Notes: generated by a model not told the origin, from the letters alone. Positions 17,199 through 25,999 are shown, numbered from the stretch's first letter. The stretch is DNA of 64,000 nt from Afipia massiliensis (GCF_014203115.1 NZ_JACHIJ010000011.1:1-64000), one strand, 5' to 3'. Made by a program: numbers and translations.

Positions 17199-17292
17199 TA
17201 CAAAATGAAGTCAGTCGCTAATTGATAAGCAAAGAGACAAAATGGAGTCAGTTCGCTCACTGATGGAAATATGAGAAAGCTTATCAGTCGCG
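17199..17292 (+). repeat. CTGATAAG composite repeat, locus 3 (two units)
   Basis: Unit 1 ATGAAGTCAGTCGCTAATTG with GATAAG, unit 2 ATGGAGTCAGTTCGCTCACT with GATGG, about 37 bases apart, then the closing AAAGCTTATCAGT (17276-17288). It begins about 65 bases after the CHAT stop codon. Confidence 0.8.
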
Positions 17293-17570
17293 GTGGTTTT
17301 TTTCGTCTTCATTGGAGAATATTTTTTGGTTTACAGGCGATGTTGCATGTTTGAAGGACAGTTTTGGATTGAGCCGATACATACGCTGGGGCCGGGACGC
17401 CCTTTATGCATCATGAGAAAATGACGCTGCCAGTGGTACCTCCGCCTTGCAATCAGCGCTGGGGTGCGAGCCCGAGGGGGCGATTTCTCATTCTCTTGGT
17501 GGCGCGGAGATGACCCTTGAAGTAAAGTGACGCCGGAAAACGCGAGCCGGAAGGCGCGAGAGCGCTAGAC
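17293..17570. other. intergenic debris after the CHAT gene
   Basis: No gene supported. A minus-strand frame at 17453-17641 overlaps the winged-helix fragment and has no domain. Confidence 0.3.
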
Positions 17571-17700
17571 ATTTTGATCGTGCTAAGCATGACGAGCCTC
17601 CGCAAGGCGCTCGGCGATGGAAAGGACGGCGCGCGATGCATTACGACCCTCGTAGGACGGGGCTATTGCTTTGTCGCGCGTGGAAGCACCGCACCCGAGG
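17571..17700 (+). pseudogene. fragment of an OmpR/CadC-type winged-helix DNA-binding domain
   Basis: The stretch SLRKALGDGKDGARCITTLV followed by GRGYCFVA is the last third of a transcriptional-regulator C-terminal domain (recognition helix and wing), as found at the N-terminus of CadC-like or adenylate-cyclase-type regulators. Nothing upstream encodes the rest and no effector domain follows. It is a short remnant. Confidence 0.6.
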
Positions 17701-17782
17701 TAGCGCCTGCCGCCGCAGATTGGACTCGATTCTCATTCAGCGCTGGAACTAACGTAGGCCCGTCCGTGGCAGGGTGACCGCG

Positions 17783-17904
17783 ATGCCTATGAACGAGCGC
17801 GTTTGTCCGAAGTGCGGGCGGGCAGTGAAGTTGATGCTGCCTCCAGGCGGCAAGGGCCCGCGTACTACCAGTGCATCGACTGAGACCGGCCTGACCCGCT
17901 CAAA
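17783..17904 (+). pseudogene. small zinc-ribbon gene, frameshifted and with a nonsense codon
   Basis: ATG at 17783 opens MPMNERVCPKCGRAVKLMLP and PGGKGPR in frame. The expected second knuckle appears one base out of frame as YQCID followed by TGA where a Cys (TGC) would be expected, then DRPDPLK. So the gene has one frameshift and one Cys-to-stop change. The intact protein would bind one zinc ion through C-x-x-C pairs. A second zinc-ribbon relic with a similar C-terminus (CDADPLKSP) is at 31880-32015. Confidence 0.65.
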
Positions 17905-18343
17905 TTATCTGAGGTTGCGATCCTGCTGAATGCGGTGCGGCCCACTGAGGGGAAGTAAAGTTGCTGACCTAATTCCGAATCTGGCCCCATATTCGGCCTA
18001 TGCCTCATCTGGAATAACGGCATTCCCTTGGCAGAACGAGCCATCGGCGAATCTCTGAAGCAACCCGGCCAAGGCCGGAAAGCGGCCTCGGGCTCATCCA
18101 GCAAGACGTTCTCAACCAGCGCAACGCCGTAGTGGGACTCAGCATTACTTTGCAGAGACCGTGAATGCCTACATCGAAAAGAGGAAGCCGAAGGATAAGC
18201 CCGCCTCAGTTGGCGACATCTTTCGTTCAAAGCCCGGTATCGTCGTCTTAATGCGCCCCGGTTAGCTGCAATCTGTGGAAATAAACCGAGCGGAACGGAG
18301 AATCTGTTTACGTTCCGCTCGAATGGGATAGTTCGACCTCAGA
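17905..18343. other. degenerate intergenic region
   Basis: Holds fragments only. The plus strand at about 18140-18263 reads YFAETVNAYIEKRKPKDKPA then VGDIFRSKPGIVVLM before a stop, probably a gene 3' end. No complete gene. Confidence 0.3.
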
Positions 18344-18670
18344 TCAGAATCCAACGGCTTCAGCCATCGGTTCGACCCGCGGTGGCCGCAAAGCCGCCCC
18401 ACCAGGGATCGGAGGCGGCGGTACGTCTTCTTCGTCATCAAGTCGGCGCAGGGCACCAAGGATGTCTTTCAACGGGATCGTGTCGGGCGAGCCGGGTAAT
18501 TGGCGGAGCCAAGGGTTATTCCTGACGGCGAATGCATCCGATGCCCATTCCGCGAGAACGCAGCGCTTCTCTGCCGGGGAGAGGACGGGGTTCTGGAGGA
18601 CTTCCGACGGATGACTGAAAGTCGCGGCGAATAGTAAATTTGCATGAATATCGATTTCACGCGTGGTCAT
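18344..18670 (-). CDS. Hsp20-linked protein, 108 aa (paralogue of 10088-10426)
   Basis: Second copy of the conserved Hsp20 neighbour. It shares FSHPSEVL, SPAEKRCVLAEWASDAFAVR, NPWLRQLPGS, KDILGALRRLDDEED and the EAVGF tail with the copy at 10088. AGGAGG precedes the ATG at 18670 with good spacing. Unlike copy 1, it diverges from its Hsp20 gene, with 282 bases between, so the pair has been rearranged since duplication. Role unknown; conserved linkage suggests proteostasis. Confidence 0.75.
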   Translation of the reverse strand: MTTREIDIHANLLFAATFSHPSEVLQNPVLSPAEKRCVLAEWASDAFAVRNNPWLRQLPGSPDTIPLKDILGALRRLDDEEDVPPPPIPGGAALRPPRVEPMAEAVGF

Positions 18671-18854
18671 GGTCGCCTCCTTTTGCTCCTTTCTGTGATG
18701 GCGCGGGAAAATTTAGAGCGACTGACTGGCCTTTCAAGGCGATCAGATTGATTTTTGTCCACGCGGCGGGACGGTTTTGCAGCGCATAAGTTTTAAAAAA
18801 TATTTCCAGAGGGTCTTGAAACCTATCGAACATTTTCTAGTTTTTTCTTCGCCG

Positions 18855-18952
18855 TTTATCGGCCCGGGTGCCCTTCGGGGGTCCGGAGGAGACGGGCACC
18901 GGAGCTGTTCGGTGCTCGCTTGTATCCAACTTGCTCAGTGGAGGATTTGGCT
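18855..18952 (+). promoter_or_regulatory. ROSE-type RNA thermometer in front of hsp20, copy 2
   Basis: The leader reads GGCCCGGGTGCCC, GGGGTCCGGAGGAGACGGGC, CACCGGAGC...GCTCG and ends ACTTGCTCAGTGGAGGATTT before the start. The order of stems and the terminal TTGCT...GGAGG pairing match ROSE elements, as at copy 1. Melting of the last hairpin on heating would free the GGAGG. Confidence 0.9.
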
Positions 18953-19405
18953 ATGAGAACTTCTTACGACTTCACCCCGTTCTGGCGGTCATCTATCGGC
19001 TTCGACCGTCTGTTTGACCTCGTTGATGCTGCGCAGCAGCAGGCTGAGGCTCACTATCCGCCGTATAACATTGAGAGACTGGGCGATGATCAATACCAGA
19101 TCTCCCTGGCGTTGGCGGGATTCCGCCCCGACGAGATCAATGTTACGGCCGAGCAGAATGTGCTTACAATTGAAGGGCGCAAGACGGACGAAAAGCGCGA
19201 GTATCTCTACCAAGGTATTTCTGAGCGTCATTTCCGTCGACAATTCAACCTCGCGGACTATGTGCAGGTAAGGAATGCGTCCTTTGACAATGGGCTTTTG
19301 CGCGTCGAATTGGTCCGGGAGATCCCGGAAGCGATGAAGCCTCGGCAGATCGCCGTCAACGGCGTTTCAAACGCCCAGCAACTCGACTCGAAGGCCGCCG
19401 CATAA
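18953..19405 (+). CDS. small heat-shock protein, Hsp20/alpha-crystallin family
   Basis: A 150-residue small heat-shock protein: N-arm RTSYDFTPFWRSSIGFDRLF, alpha-crystallin domain about residues 35-130 (YQISLALAGFRPDEINVTAE; DNGLLRVELVREIPE), C-terminal tail SKAAA. The GGAGG of the ROSE leader sets the start at 18953. Paralogue of 10524-10973; most differences are conservative. A GC-rich hairpin (19433-19456, CCCCGC...GCGGGG) follows the stop but lacks a T-run, so it is only a possible terminator. Confidence 0.95.
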   Translation: MRTSYDFTPFWRSSIGFDRLFDLVDAAQQQAEAHYPPYNIERLGDDQYQISLALAGFRPDEINVTAEQNVLTIEGRKTDEKREYLYQGISERHFRRQFNLADYVQVRNASFDNGLLRVELVREIPEAMKPRQIAVNGVSNAQQLDSKAAA

Positions 19406-19475
19406 TTCCGGCGCCTTTAGTCCAAACGCGCTCCCCGCTAGCTTTAGCCGGCGGGGTGCGGCTTCGCACAAATGA

Positions 19476-20226
19476 ATGGAGACTAAAGCAATGGCCGCCA
19501 GCTCTGACGGTCGCTTCCTATATGTCGGCATTGGATCGAATAGCAACATCACCGAACGCGGGATGGACGCCGAAGTTGACCGGGCAATGGTGTGGCGGAT
19601 CGACCCAAAAACCGGAGCACATAGGCGGTACGCTACTGGCCTTCGTAACCCCAGTGCTCTTGCCATCCAACCCGGGACAGGCCTGCTTTGGGCAGCCGTG
19701 AATGAGCGGGACGAAATTGGCCCTAATCTTGTCCCAGATTACCTGACGTCAGTGCGCGAGGGCGGCTTTTACGGCTGGCCCTACAGCTATTGGGGGCAAA
19801 CCGTCGATCCGCGAGCGCAGCCGCAGGATATGCAAAAGGTCGCTACAGCCATTCGCCCCGACTACAGCTTGGGATCCCATGTAGCGGCACTTGGCTTGGC
19901 ATTTTCCACCATCGACGATGGGAGGTCGCTTCGCAGAGGGCGCGTTTGTCGGCGAGCACGGCAGCTGGAACCGCAGCGTGCCGGTCGGTTACAAAGTAGT
20001 GTTCGTGCCGTTCCGCGACGGACGGCCTGCCGGCGACCCGATCGACTTCGTATCCGACTTCCTGAACAAGGACGGCAAGACGCGTGGCCGCCCCGTTGGA
20101 GTGACGGTCGATCCGCGCGGCGCTTTGATCGTCGCCGACGATTTGTCGAACACGGTCTGGAGAGTTACGCCAAATTCACCCCGCGCGGGGGCAGCATCAC
20201 CACCGGCGAAGGCCAACCCTTTCTAA
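19476..20226 (+). pseudogene. sorbosone dehydrogenase-type PQQ sugar dehydrogenase, truncated and frameshifted
   Basis: The sequence starts in mid-domain ([54 protein letters not shown]) and loses its frame at about 19910. The next frame continues [20 protein letters not shown] to [19 protein letters not shown]. These are blades of a beta-propeller aldose or sorbosone dehydrogenase that would be periplasmic and PQQ-linked. The N-terminal half, including any signal peptide, is missing. It follows hsp20 by 70 bases, perhaps a recombination junction. Confidence 0.85.
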
Positions 20227-20473
20227 CTCGCTGATGCTGCGAGGCAAGCGCTTGGCCCTGCGCGGCCCTCGGGTTGCCGACAGCGAGACACGCGCGGCTG
20301 CATTGGCAGACCGCACTGCAGCGCAAAACGTCGATGACAGACCGACTGTTGATCAATAATATATACTTACGCACGGCTTATGACGAAATTTTCGCAAGAC
20401 GCCGACGCCATCATGCGTGCAATTTTGATGAGACACTGCTTAACTATCGAACGCGTGGTCCTGGGATCTATGC

Positions 20474-20797
20474 ATGAGCACTAAAATTCGCATGAGTGGA
20501 CGTTTGATCGCTGCGGCCCGTGCCTTAACCGGCATCAGTCAGGTAGATTTCGCTGAGGCCTCCGGACTTTCTGTTGATGCGTTGCTTCTGACGGAGGCAA
20601 GCGGCAGCGCATGGCTCCATTCTGAGCACGATATAGAGGCCGTGAGCCGTGGTCTGGACCATTTCGGGGTGATCGTTATCGAAGAAACAGACGGAATGGG
20701 AGCTGGCGTCAGGCTAAAATTCACTCGTCAGGATGTGAGGCAGATTGCTCGGTTGGAAGGCGAGGGCGGTATCGTCGGCTCGGATGATGCGCCATGA
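20474..20797 (+). CDS. XRE-type helix-turn-helix regulator, 107 aa
   Basis: A compact XRE/Cro-like protein. The HTH covers about residues 9-45 (RLIAAARALTGISQVDFAEA, SGLSVDALLLTEASG), followed by DIEAVSRGLDHFGVIVIEET and a short C-terminal segment. This layout is common in small alphaproteobacterial DNA-binding proteins. Start at 20474 or six codons later; the ribosome site is weak. It lies between two pseudogenes; target unknown. Confidence 0.75.
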   Translation: MSTKIRMSGRLIAAARALTGISQVDFAEASGLSVDALLLTEASGSAWLHSEHDIEAVSRGLDHFGVIVIEETDGMGAGVRLKFTRQDVRQIARLEGEGGIVGSDDAP

Positions 20798-20815
20798 CCT
20801 TACGGCCACATTGGT

Positions 20816-21214
<399 letters not shown>

Positions 21215-21227
21215 CCGCACCGGTGCA

Positions 21228-21764
21228 TTATGGTTCTGAATCGCATCGACGTGAAATCGACCGTATCGACGAATGACTTACGGCGCATGAAATATGCGCG
21301 ACAGCCGAATCCGTAAATTGCATAGGCTCGAAACACATGATTGCAAATGCCTCCGCAGGTGAACGCGCCTCGCGCAATGCCTCGCGCAGGAACTTGTTGC
21401 GAAACATTCTGGAGACGCTTGCCAGAGTTGGCAGGAATTGCTGGATGTCGCGCCGAGGCCAGAGCAGCGCGAAAAGCAGGTCGACCTGACTGTCGTCCGG
21501 CGCGTCAAAGTCGATCGGCGCAGACAACCGCGTCAATGAAGCGACCGGATGTGAGAGGTCAAGCAGGGCATGGGGAACGGCGATACCGTTGCCAAAGGCG
21601 GTTGATCCCACCTTTTCGCGAGCGAGAAGGCCGGCAAGAATTGTCTTTTCCGTGATGCCGGCACGTTGCGCCAAGCCAGTAGAAATTTTCGTTAGGGCCG
21701 GTCGCTTGCCTTTGGCAATGACGTGCAGCGCGATGTCATGTTCTGACAGCAGATTTTCAATCAT
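21228..21764 (-). CDS. PtsN-like EIIA domain protein
   Basis: A PTS EIIA-Ntr type domain of about 178 residues: MIENLLSEHDIALHVIAKGK, then LLAREKVGSTAFGNGIAVPH with the phospho-acceptor His, and FDAPDDSQVDLLFALLWP. This domain takes phosphate from NPr/HPr and signals nitrogen or potassium state. GGGAG precedes both the ATG at 21764 and an upstream in-frame ATG at 21815, so a 195-residue form is equally possible. The C-terminus is longer than usual and Ser/Arg-rich. It stands apart from rpoN, so it is a paralogue. A GreA-C domain gene lies upstream on the same strand. Confidence 0.8.
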   Translation of the reverse strand: MIENLLSEHDIALHVIAKGKRPALTKISTGLAQRAGITEKTILAGLLAREKVGSTAFGNGIAVPHALLDLSHPVASLTRLSAPIDFDAPDDSQVDLLFALLWPRRDIQQFLPTLASVSRMFRNKFLREALREARSPAEAFAIMCFEPMQFTDSAVAHISCAVSHSSIRSISRRCDSEP

Positions 21765-21924
21765 AGCGATCTCCCTACGGACGTCCCCAGCGCTCGTCAG
21801 AGGCTGTGATGACATGATTATCTCCCATCCTTGGACGGCGCGCGCGCTTTGCCAGATGCAATCTTCCGATCTGGATGCATTTGCGAAACACAAATGCCAC
21901 CCACACGAGAATCTAACTCGCAGG

Positions 21925-22410
21925 TTATTTGTAAATTCTCACCAGCGCGATCCAAATGATCAAGAGAAGCGCGGTGCACACTGCGGCCGCGATTTCTCGT
22001 TGTCTTGAATTTCTATTGGCGCGAACAGCTTTGACGGTCACGACTTTTATTTCACCGTCAAAATCGACATACGGCATGCGCGACCCCTGAGGCAGTCCGA
22101 CGAGGGCCGCGCCGATTGGCGACAATACCGACAAATGGTTATCGGCATCGACGCAATCTTCTGGCAGAACCAGAAGCCGCCGCAGAACGGTGCTCGAATC
22201 GTCGATGGAGAATGTCACCCAGCTATTGACGGAGACGGCGAACGCAGGTGGCTCTTCGCCATCGTAGGGATTGGCGCGGTTCAGTTCAGAAAGCAGGAAA
22301 TACGCGGCGGGATGACCGGCGTTTTCCGCTGAATCGGCAAGCCGCTGAAGACGCTGCAAGTCGGGTGCCCAGATCTGCAGGGGAGGTGGGGCCCAGTGGA
22401 CGATGTTCAT
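21925..22410 (-). CDS. membrane-anchored GreA C-terminal / Rnk-like protein
   Basis: A 161-residue protein. Residues 60-130 match the FKBP-like C-terminal domain of GreA and Rnk (VTFSIDDSSTVLRRLLVLPE; LSVLSPIGAALVGLPQGS; KVVTVKAV). The GreA coiled coil is absent, as in Rnk-type proteins that bind RNA polymerase. Unusually, the C-terminus is a hydrophobic helix (IAAAVCTALLLIIWIALVRI), predicting a tail-anchored inner-membrane form. AGGAG precedes the ATG. It may bring polymerase or a polymerase-binding competitor to the membrane; inferred. Confidence 0.8.
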   Translation of the reverse strand: MNIVHWAPPPLQIWAPDLQRLQRLADSAENAGHPAAYFLLSELNRANPYDGEEPPAFAVSVNSWVTFSIDDSSTVLRRLLVLPEDCVDADNHLSVLSPIGAALVGLPQGSRMPYVDFDGEIKVVTVKAVRANRNSRQREIAAAVCTALLLIIWIALVRIYK

Positions 22411-22456
22411 CTAACTCTCCTGGCGTTGGACCGAGCTGTGAAGCTTGCGACGATGG

Positions 22457-22600
22457 TTATCGGTACCAGCGATGCGGCGCTCGCCTCGTGCGGGGTGGAC
22501 GTGCGCTGCCTGACGAGATTCTTCGGTCCGGGTTGTACCTGCTGAAAACAAATGCAACCCAGGCTGTGAGCAGAAGTGCTGCGCAGATCATGACGCCCAT
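22457..22600 (-). CDS. small membrane protein, 47 aa
   Basis: GGGAGGAAAACACC directly before the ATG at 22600 is a strong ribosome site. The product starts MGVMICAALLLTAWVAFVFS, one membrane helix, then a basic tail (RYNPDRRISSGSARPPRTRR). The helix resembles the C-terminal anchor of the GreA-C protein immediately downstream (CTALLLIIWIALVRIYK), suggesting a common origin or interaction. Same strand, 46 bases upstream. Confidence 0.6.
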   Translation of the reverse strand: MGVMICAALLLTAWVAFVFSRYNPDRRISSGSARPPRTRRAPHRWYR

Positions 22601-23100
22601 GGTGTTTTCCTCCCTTCGCCGCTTGCCGGCTCCAGCAGGCGAGAATGCCTGAGGCGTCAACATCGATTGAATGATGATGCCGCCTGATTCTCGCACGCCA
22701 ATGCGCTTGTGGCTGACGCCACACGCGTGATTGGTTCAAGAGTTTGGAGTTGGATTCTTAGTCTATCCCGGACAGCGCGACCGCGCGCTGCCGGGTCAGC
22801 GTCCTGACAGGATCTGACCAGCGCGCAAATGTGATTGCCAACAATTTAAATCGCGGACCATTCTCAAAATCTATGGTCTCATGAATAAAAGTCAATCTCG
22901 ATCGCCGATGATGCCACCTAGATACCTACCACGAACGGTAAATCTCGGTGCTGCGTGTTATGGCACAGATGAATTTGCGAATGGGGCCGTCGGGATCAGT
23001 CCTGAAAGCAATGTGCAGCGGCAAAACGGCGCGGTGTTAACGGGCTGGCTTGATTTAATTCTGAATCCCACCAACTTAACGCTATGAGCATTCTGGCCCA
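22601..23100. other. intergenic region between divergent units
   Basis: Should carry the promoter of the minus-strand small membrane / GreA-C genes. A plus frame at 22881-23087 has no ribosome site and was not accepted. Nothing else seen. Confidence 0.3.
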
Positions 23101-23312
23101 TCATCAAAAGCGTATTTATCGCGCGGGCTGCCTGCAAATTGGCAGGTAACCCGGGCAGGCTTTAAGCCGCCCGGGGTCGAGAGTTCCATTCCCAATACAG
23201 CGTTCGTTGAGCGGATCGGCACGTCAGTGCTTCTGCATCCGCGTCCATGACAACCCAGCCTCTGGGATTCCGGAGCGTTTGGCATGGCTATTTCATGCAA
23301 AGGACCACCACT
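23101..23312 (+). promoter_or_regulatory. hairpin-rich leader upstream of the mgtC unit
   Basis: Three adjacent stem-loops can be drawn: CCTGCAAATTGGCAGG, then CCCGGGC...GCCCGGGG (about 23151-23178), then GCGGATCGGCAC...GCATCCGC (about 23215-23242). The stretch precedes a 45-residue membrane protein and mgtC. Such a leader suggests transcript-level control (Mg2+, polyamine or attenuation), but I could not match it to a named riboswitch. Confidence 0.4.
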
Positions 23313-23450
23313 ATGCGTAGCATTCACACGTCGGCGCATGCAGCGACCCTGCGTCGGAAGAACTTCGACACGATGCTTATGGTTCTGTCGGCGCTCGGTA
23401 CCTGTGGCGTCATGCTGTTGTATCTGGCGGCGTCGGGAGCCTTCAACTGA
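23313..23450 (+). CDS. small membrane protein, 45 aa
   Basis: MRSIHTSAHAATLRRKNFDT followed by one hydrophobic helix (MLMVLSALGTCGVMLLYLAA). AAGGA lies nine bases upstream of the ATG at 23313. It is 187 bases upstream of mgtC on the same strand and behind the hairpin-rich leader, so it may be a leader-encoded regulator or a partner of MgtC. MgtC-linked small membrane peptides are known in enterics; no homology is claimed. Confidence 0.5.
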   Translation: MRSIHTSAHAATLRRKNFDTMLMVLSALGTCGVMLLYLAASGAFN

Positions 23451-23637
23451 TCGCGATCCGCTTTCGGATCAGAAGCAGGGTTGCCGATCCGGCGACCCGC
23501 GACGTCTAGACTGACAGCTGTCGCTGTCTGCAATTTTGATGACAACGAAGACGCCGTCAACTGGCATCGCATCTGGCGATCCAGTTGACGGCGCTTGTGC
23601 CGTTGAACGGCGCTGTTGCGATAAGACAAGAGGCATG

Positions 23638-24330
23638 ATGTTCGACGAAACGGTGATCATTTTGACGAGAATTCTGGTCGCGTCCGCAATCGGCGCAGCC
23701 ATTGGGTTCGAGCGAAGCTTTCATGGGCGACCTGCCGGCTTCCGGACCCACACGCTCGTCTGCGTCGCGTCCGCGCTTCTGATGCTTGTTACCGTGTTCC
23801 AGACCGGATGGGTCACGAAAGTTCCTGCCAATGCAATTAGCACCGACCCGACACGCATGGCGCAGGGCATCATGACGGGGATCGGATTTCTCGGAGCAGG
23901 CGTCATTTTCAAGGAAAGCCCCACGGTGCGCGGCCTGACGACGGCGGCGTCGATCTGGGTCATCGCAGCAATAGGCATCCTTGTCGGCATTGGATTCTAC
24001 GTTCCCGCGATTGCCGGAGCCACTGTCACGCTGATCGTGCTGTCTGGATTTCGCGCGCTCGAAAAGTACCTGCCGCGCGAGTTCTATGTGGACCACAAGA
24101 TTAAGTTCAAACGTGAAAACGTGATTACGGAGACATCAGTGCGTGAATTGATTGGAGCCCACGGCTTCAAGATCGCGAATCTTTCGCAGCATCTCATGAA
24201 CGATGGTCAGACGTTCGAGTACCGCATGATCATCAAGGGCAAGAATCTTCGCAATACCGAGAAGCTGTCGCGGCATTTGAGAGGAGTGAAGGAGATCCTG
24301 GAGTTCCGGATTGTGCCCGTCAACGAGTAA
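23638..24330 (+). CDS. mgtC: MgtC/SapB-family membrane protein
   Basis: A 230-residue protein with the MgtC signature: IGAAIGFERSFHGRPAGFRT after the first helix, MTGIGFLGAGVIFKESPTVR and GLTTAASIWVIAAIG, then a soluble ACT-like C-terminal domain (about residues 150-230). MgtC proteins act in adaptation to low Mg2+ and modulate the F1Fo ATPase and phosphate uptake. AGAGG selects the ATG at 23638. Followed by a small conserved gene, speD and speE on the same strand; Mg2+ and polyamines are exchangeable counter-ions, so the grouping makes physiological sense. Confidence 0.9.
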   Translation: MFDETVIILTRILVASAIGAAIGFERSFHGRPAGFRTHTLVCVASALLMLVTVFQTGWVTKVPANAISTDPTRMAQGIMTGIGFLGAGVIFKESPTVRGLTTAASIWVIAAIGILVGIGFYVPAIAGATVTLIVLSGFRALEKYLPREFYVDHKIKFKRENVITETSVRELIGAHGFKIANLSQHLMNDGQTFEYRMIIKGKNLRNTEKLSRHLRGVKEILEFRIVPVNE

Positions 24331-24374
24331 AGGCGCGCTTATGTTCCAACGTCATCAACTGTGGAGGTTCGTCT

Positions 24375-24581
24375 ATGAAGAATGATCTGATTGTCACCAC
24401 CGAGGATTCATTCATGGAGGGCGCGATGTCGTCGTTCCCCGCCAGCGATCCTCCGTCCTATATGGCAGGGACTGCGATTTCGGGAGCACCGCCCACGAAG
24501 CTGCAAATGCGGAAGCCTCGTCGCGCTTCGATTCGCCGTTCACTTGCCATGCGGCGCAAATCACCGAAATCAAAGGCGTGA
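24375..24581 (+). CDS. small conserved protein, 68 aa
   Basis: GGAGG precedes ATG at 24375. The product has an acidic N-terminal half (MKNDLIVTTEDSFMEGAMSS, FPASDPPSYMAG) and a strongly basic tail (RRASIRRSLAMRRKSPKSKA). The MEG-A-x-SSFPASDPPS block looks conserved in my experience of this family of genomes, but no function is known to me. It lies between mgtC and speD in a likely operon. Confidence 0.7.
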   Translation: MKNDLIVTTEDSFMEGAMSSFPASDPPSYMAGTAISGAPPTKLQMRKPRRASIRRSLAMRRKSPKSKA

Positions 24582-24692
24582 GCATGCAGCTTGCGCGAGG
24601 GCTGGATGAAGCGCGCGCATTCGGTTGCGGGTTTCACGAACCCGCTTGCAGCGCACGGAGCGAAAAATCCGGGATTGTTACAGGAGAGAGAT

Positions 24693-25151
24693 GTGCAGGA
24701 TACGTTGAACTTTACCGAACGCATTGGGCTGGATGACCGGGAGACCATTCGGGCGAAGAGTGTGGTGCCTGCGTTCGATGCGGGCGCGCCGGTTGTGCGC
24801 GACGGATTTCGCTTCGCCGGCACGCATCTTTTGCTCGATCTATGGAACGCCCGGTCGCTGGACGATGTGGAAGCCATGGAGCAGGCATTTCGTTCGGCGG
24901 TGGATGCCGCCGGCGCCACCCTTCTCAATCTTCATTTCCATCGTTTCACGTGTGGCGGAGGGTTATCCGGTCTGGCCTTGCTGGCGGAGAGCCATATTTC
25001 GATTCATACCTGGCCCGAGCATTCATTCGCCGCCGCCGACATATTCATGTGTGGCGGTGCCCATCCATATCAGGCGGCTCAAGTGTTGAGGGACGCGCTG
25101 CGGCCCGAGTTCATTTCGATCAGTGAGCACCGGCGGGGGATTCAGCAATGA
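24693..25151 (+). CDS. speD: S-adenosylmethionine decarboxylase proenzyme
   Basis: A prokaryotic class 1 SpeD, about 152 residues from GTG at 24693. The processing site is E99-S100 in LAESHISIHTWPE: self-cleavage makes the pyruvoyl group from Ser100. His105 and Cys120 (FMCGG) fill the family's catalytic positions. It makes decarboxylated SAM, the aminopropyl donor for spermidine. AGGAGAG (24682-24688) favours this start; the frame stays open to TTG 24591 / ATG 24606, which would add about 30 residues. Its stop overlaps speE by four bases (ATGA). Confidence 0.92.
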   Translation: MQDTLNFTERIGLDDRETIRAKSVVPAFDAGAPVVRDGFRFAGTHLLLDLWNARSLDDVEAMEQAFRSAVDAAGATLLNLHFHRFTCGGGLSGLALLAESHISIHTWPEHSFAAADIFMCGGAHPYQAAQVLRDALRPEFISISEHRRGIQQ

Positions 25152-25999
25152 AGTGGTTTCAGGAACAGCTTTATCCGGGATTCTCCCAGCGCATCGCCGT
25201 TACAGATTTTCTGCTTGAAAGGCAGACACAATTTCAGAAAATCCAGATTTTCGAAACGCCGGTGTTTGGAAGGGTGCTGGCGCTCGACAACGCAATCCAG
25301 ATCACCGAGCGGGACAATCACATATATCATGAGATGCTTGTGCATGTTCCGATGTTCGCTCACGGCGACGTCAAAGACGTTCTCATCGTGGGAGGCGGGG
25401 ATGGCGGCTGCCTGCGTGAAACGCTCAAGCATCCGGTTGATTCAGTCACAATGGTTGAGATCGATAGCGAGGTCGTTGAACTGTCGCGGCGTTTCTTCCC
25501 CGAGGTATCCGGCGGTGCATTCCTGGACGATCGCGCGGATATCCTGATTGACGATGCCTACAGATATCTGGCCGAGGACAAGCGGCGCTTCGATCTCATC
25601 TTGATTGACTCGACTGATCCTGTTGGGGCTGCGGCGAAATTGTTCACCCAGGAATTCTATCAGAGATGTTTTCTGCGGCTTCGTAGCTCTGGAATGATCG
25701 TGATCCAGAGCGGTTCACCTCCGTTTTGGACTGAATCGAAGGATGCTGACACGCGGCCGTTCATGTCGGTGTTCGGACAGCTGCAGGATTACATTGCTCC
25801 AGTACCCAGCTATCCAATGGGGATGATTGCGCTGAGGGGGGCATCGATGGCGGGATACTCGCTATCGCCATGCATCGAGACGATTCGTGCGCGGTTCGAA
25901 AATGTGGCAATTACGACGAAGTATTATGAGCCGGGAACGCACCGGGCGGCGTTCGAATTGTTGCGGGGAGGTAGGGCCATGGTCACTCCCGGGCAGTAA
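25148..25999 (+). CDS. speE: spermidine synthase
   Basis: A 283-residue aminopropyltransferase of full length. The decarboxylated-SAM loop is VGGGDGGCLRETL (GGGDGG at 82-87), with the acidic VEIDSEVV strand after it and the catalytic-loop Asp in IDSTDPVG. The N-terminal beta-domain has the QKIQIFETPVFGRVLALDN pattern. It transfers aminopropyl from SpeD product to putrescine. The ATGA overlap with speD implies coupled translation. Confidence 0.95.
   Translation: MKWFQEQLYPGFSQRIAVTDFLLERQTQFQKIQIFETPVFGRVLALDNAIQITERDNHIYHEMLVHVPMFAHGDVKDVLIVGGGDGGCLRETLKHPVDSVTMVEIDSEVVELSRRFFPEVSGGAFLDDRADILIDDAYRYLAEDKRRFDLILIDSTDPVGAAAKLFTQEFYQRCFLRLRSSGMIVIQSGSPPFWTESKDADTRPFMSVFGQLQDYIAPVPSYPMGMIALRGASMAGYSLSPCIETIRARFENVAITTKYYEPGTHRAAFELLRGGRAMVTPGQ

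Noticed and set aside
22881..23087. Plus-strand frame of 68 codons
   Set aside because: No ribosome site, no conserved pattern.
23101..23312. The leader as a speF-type or ykkC-type riboswitch
   Set aside because: I cannot match its stems to either family; only the presence of hairpins is supported.
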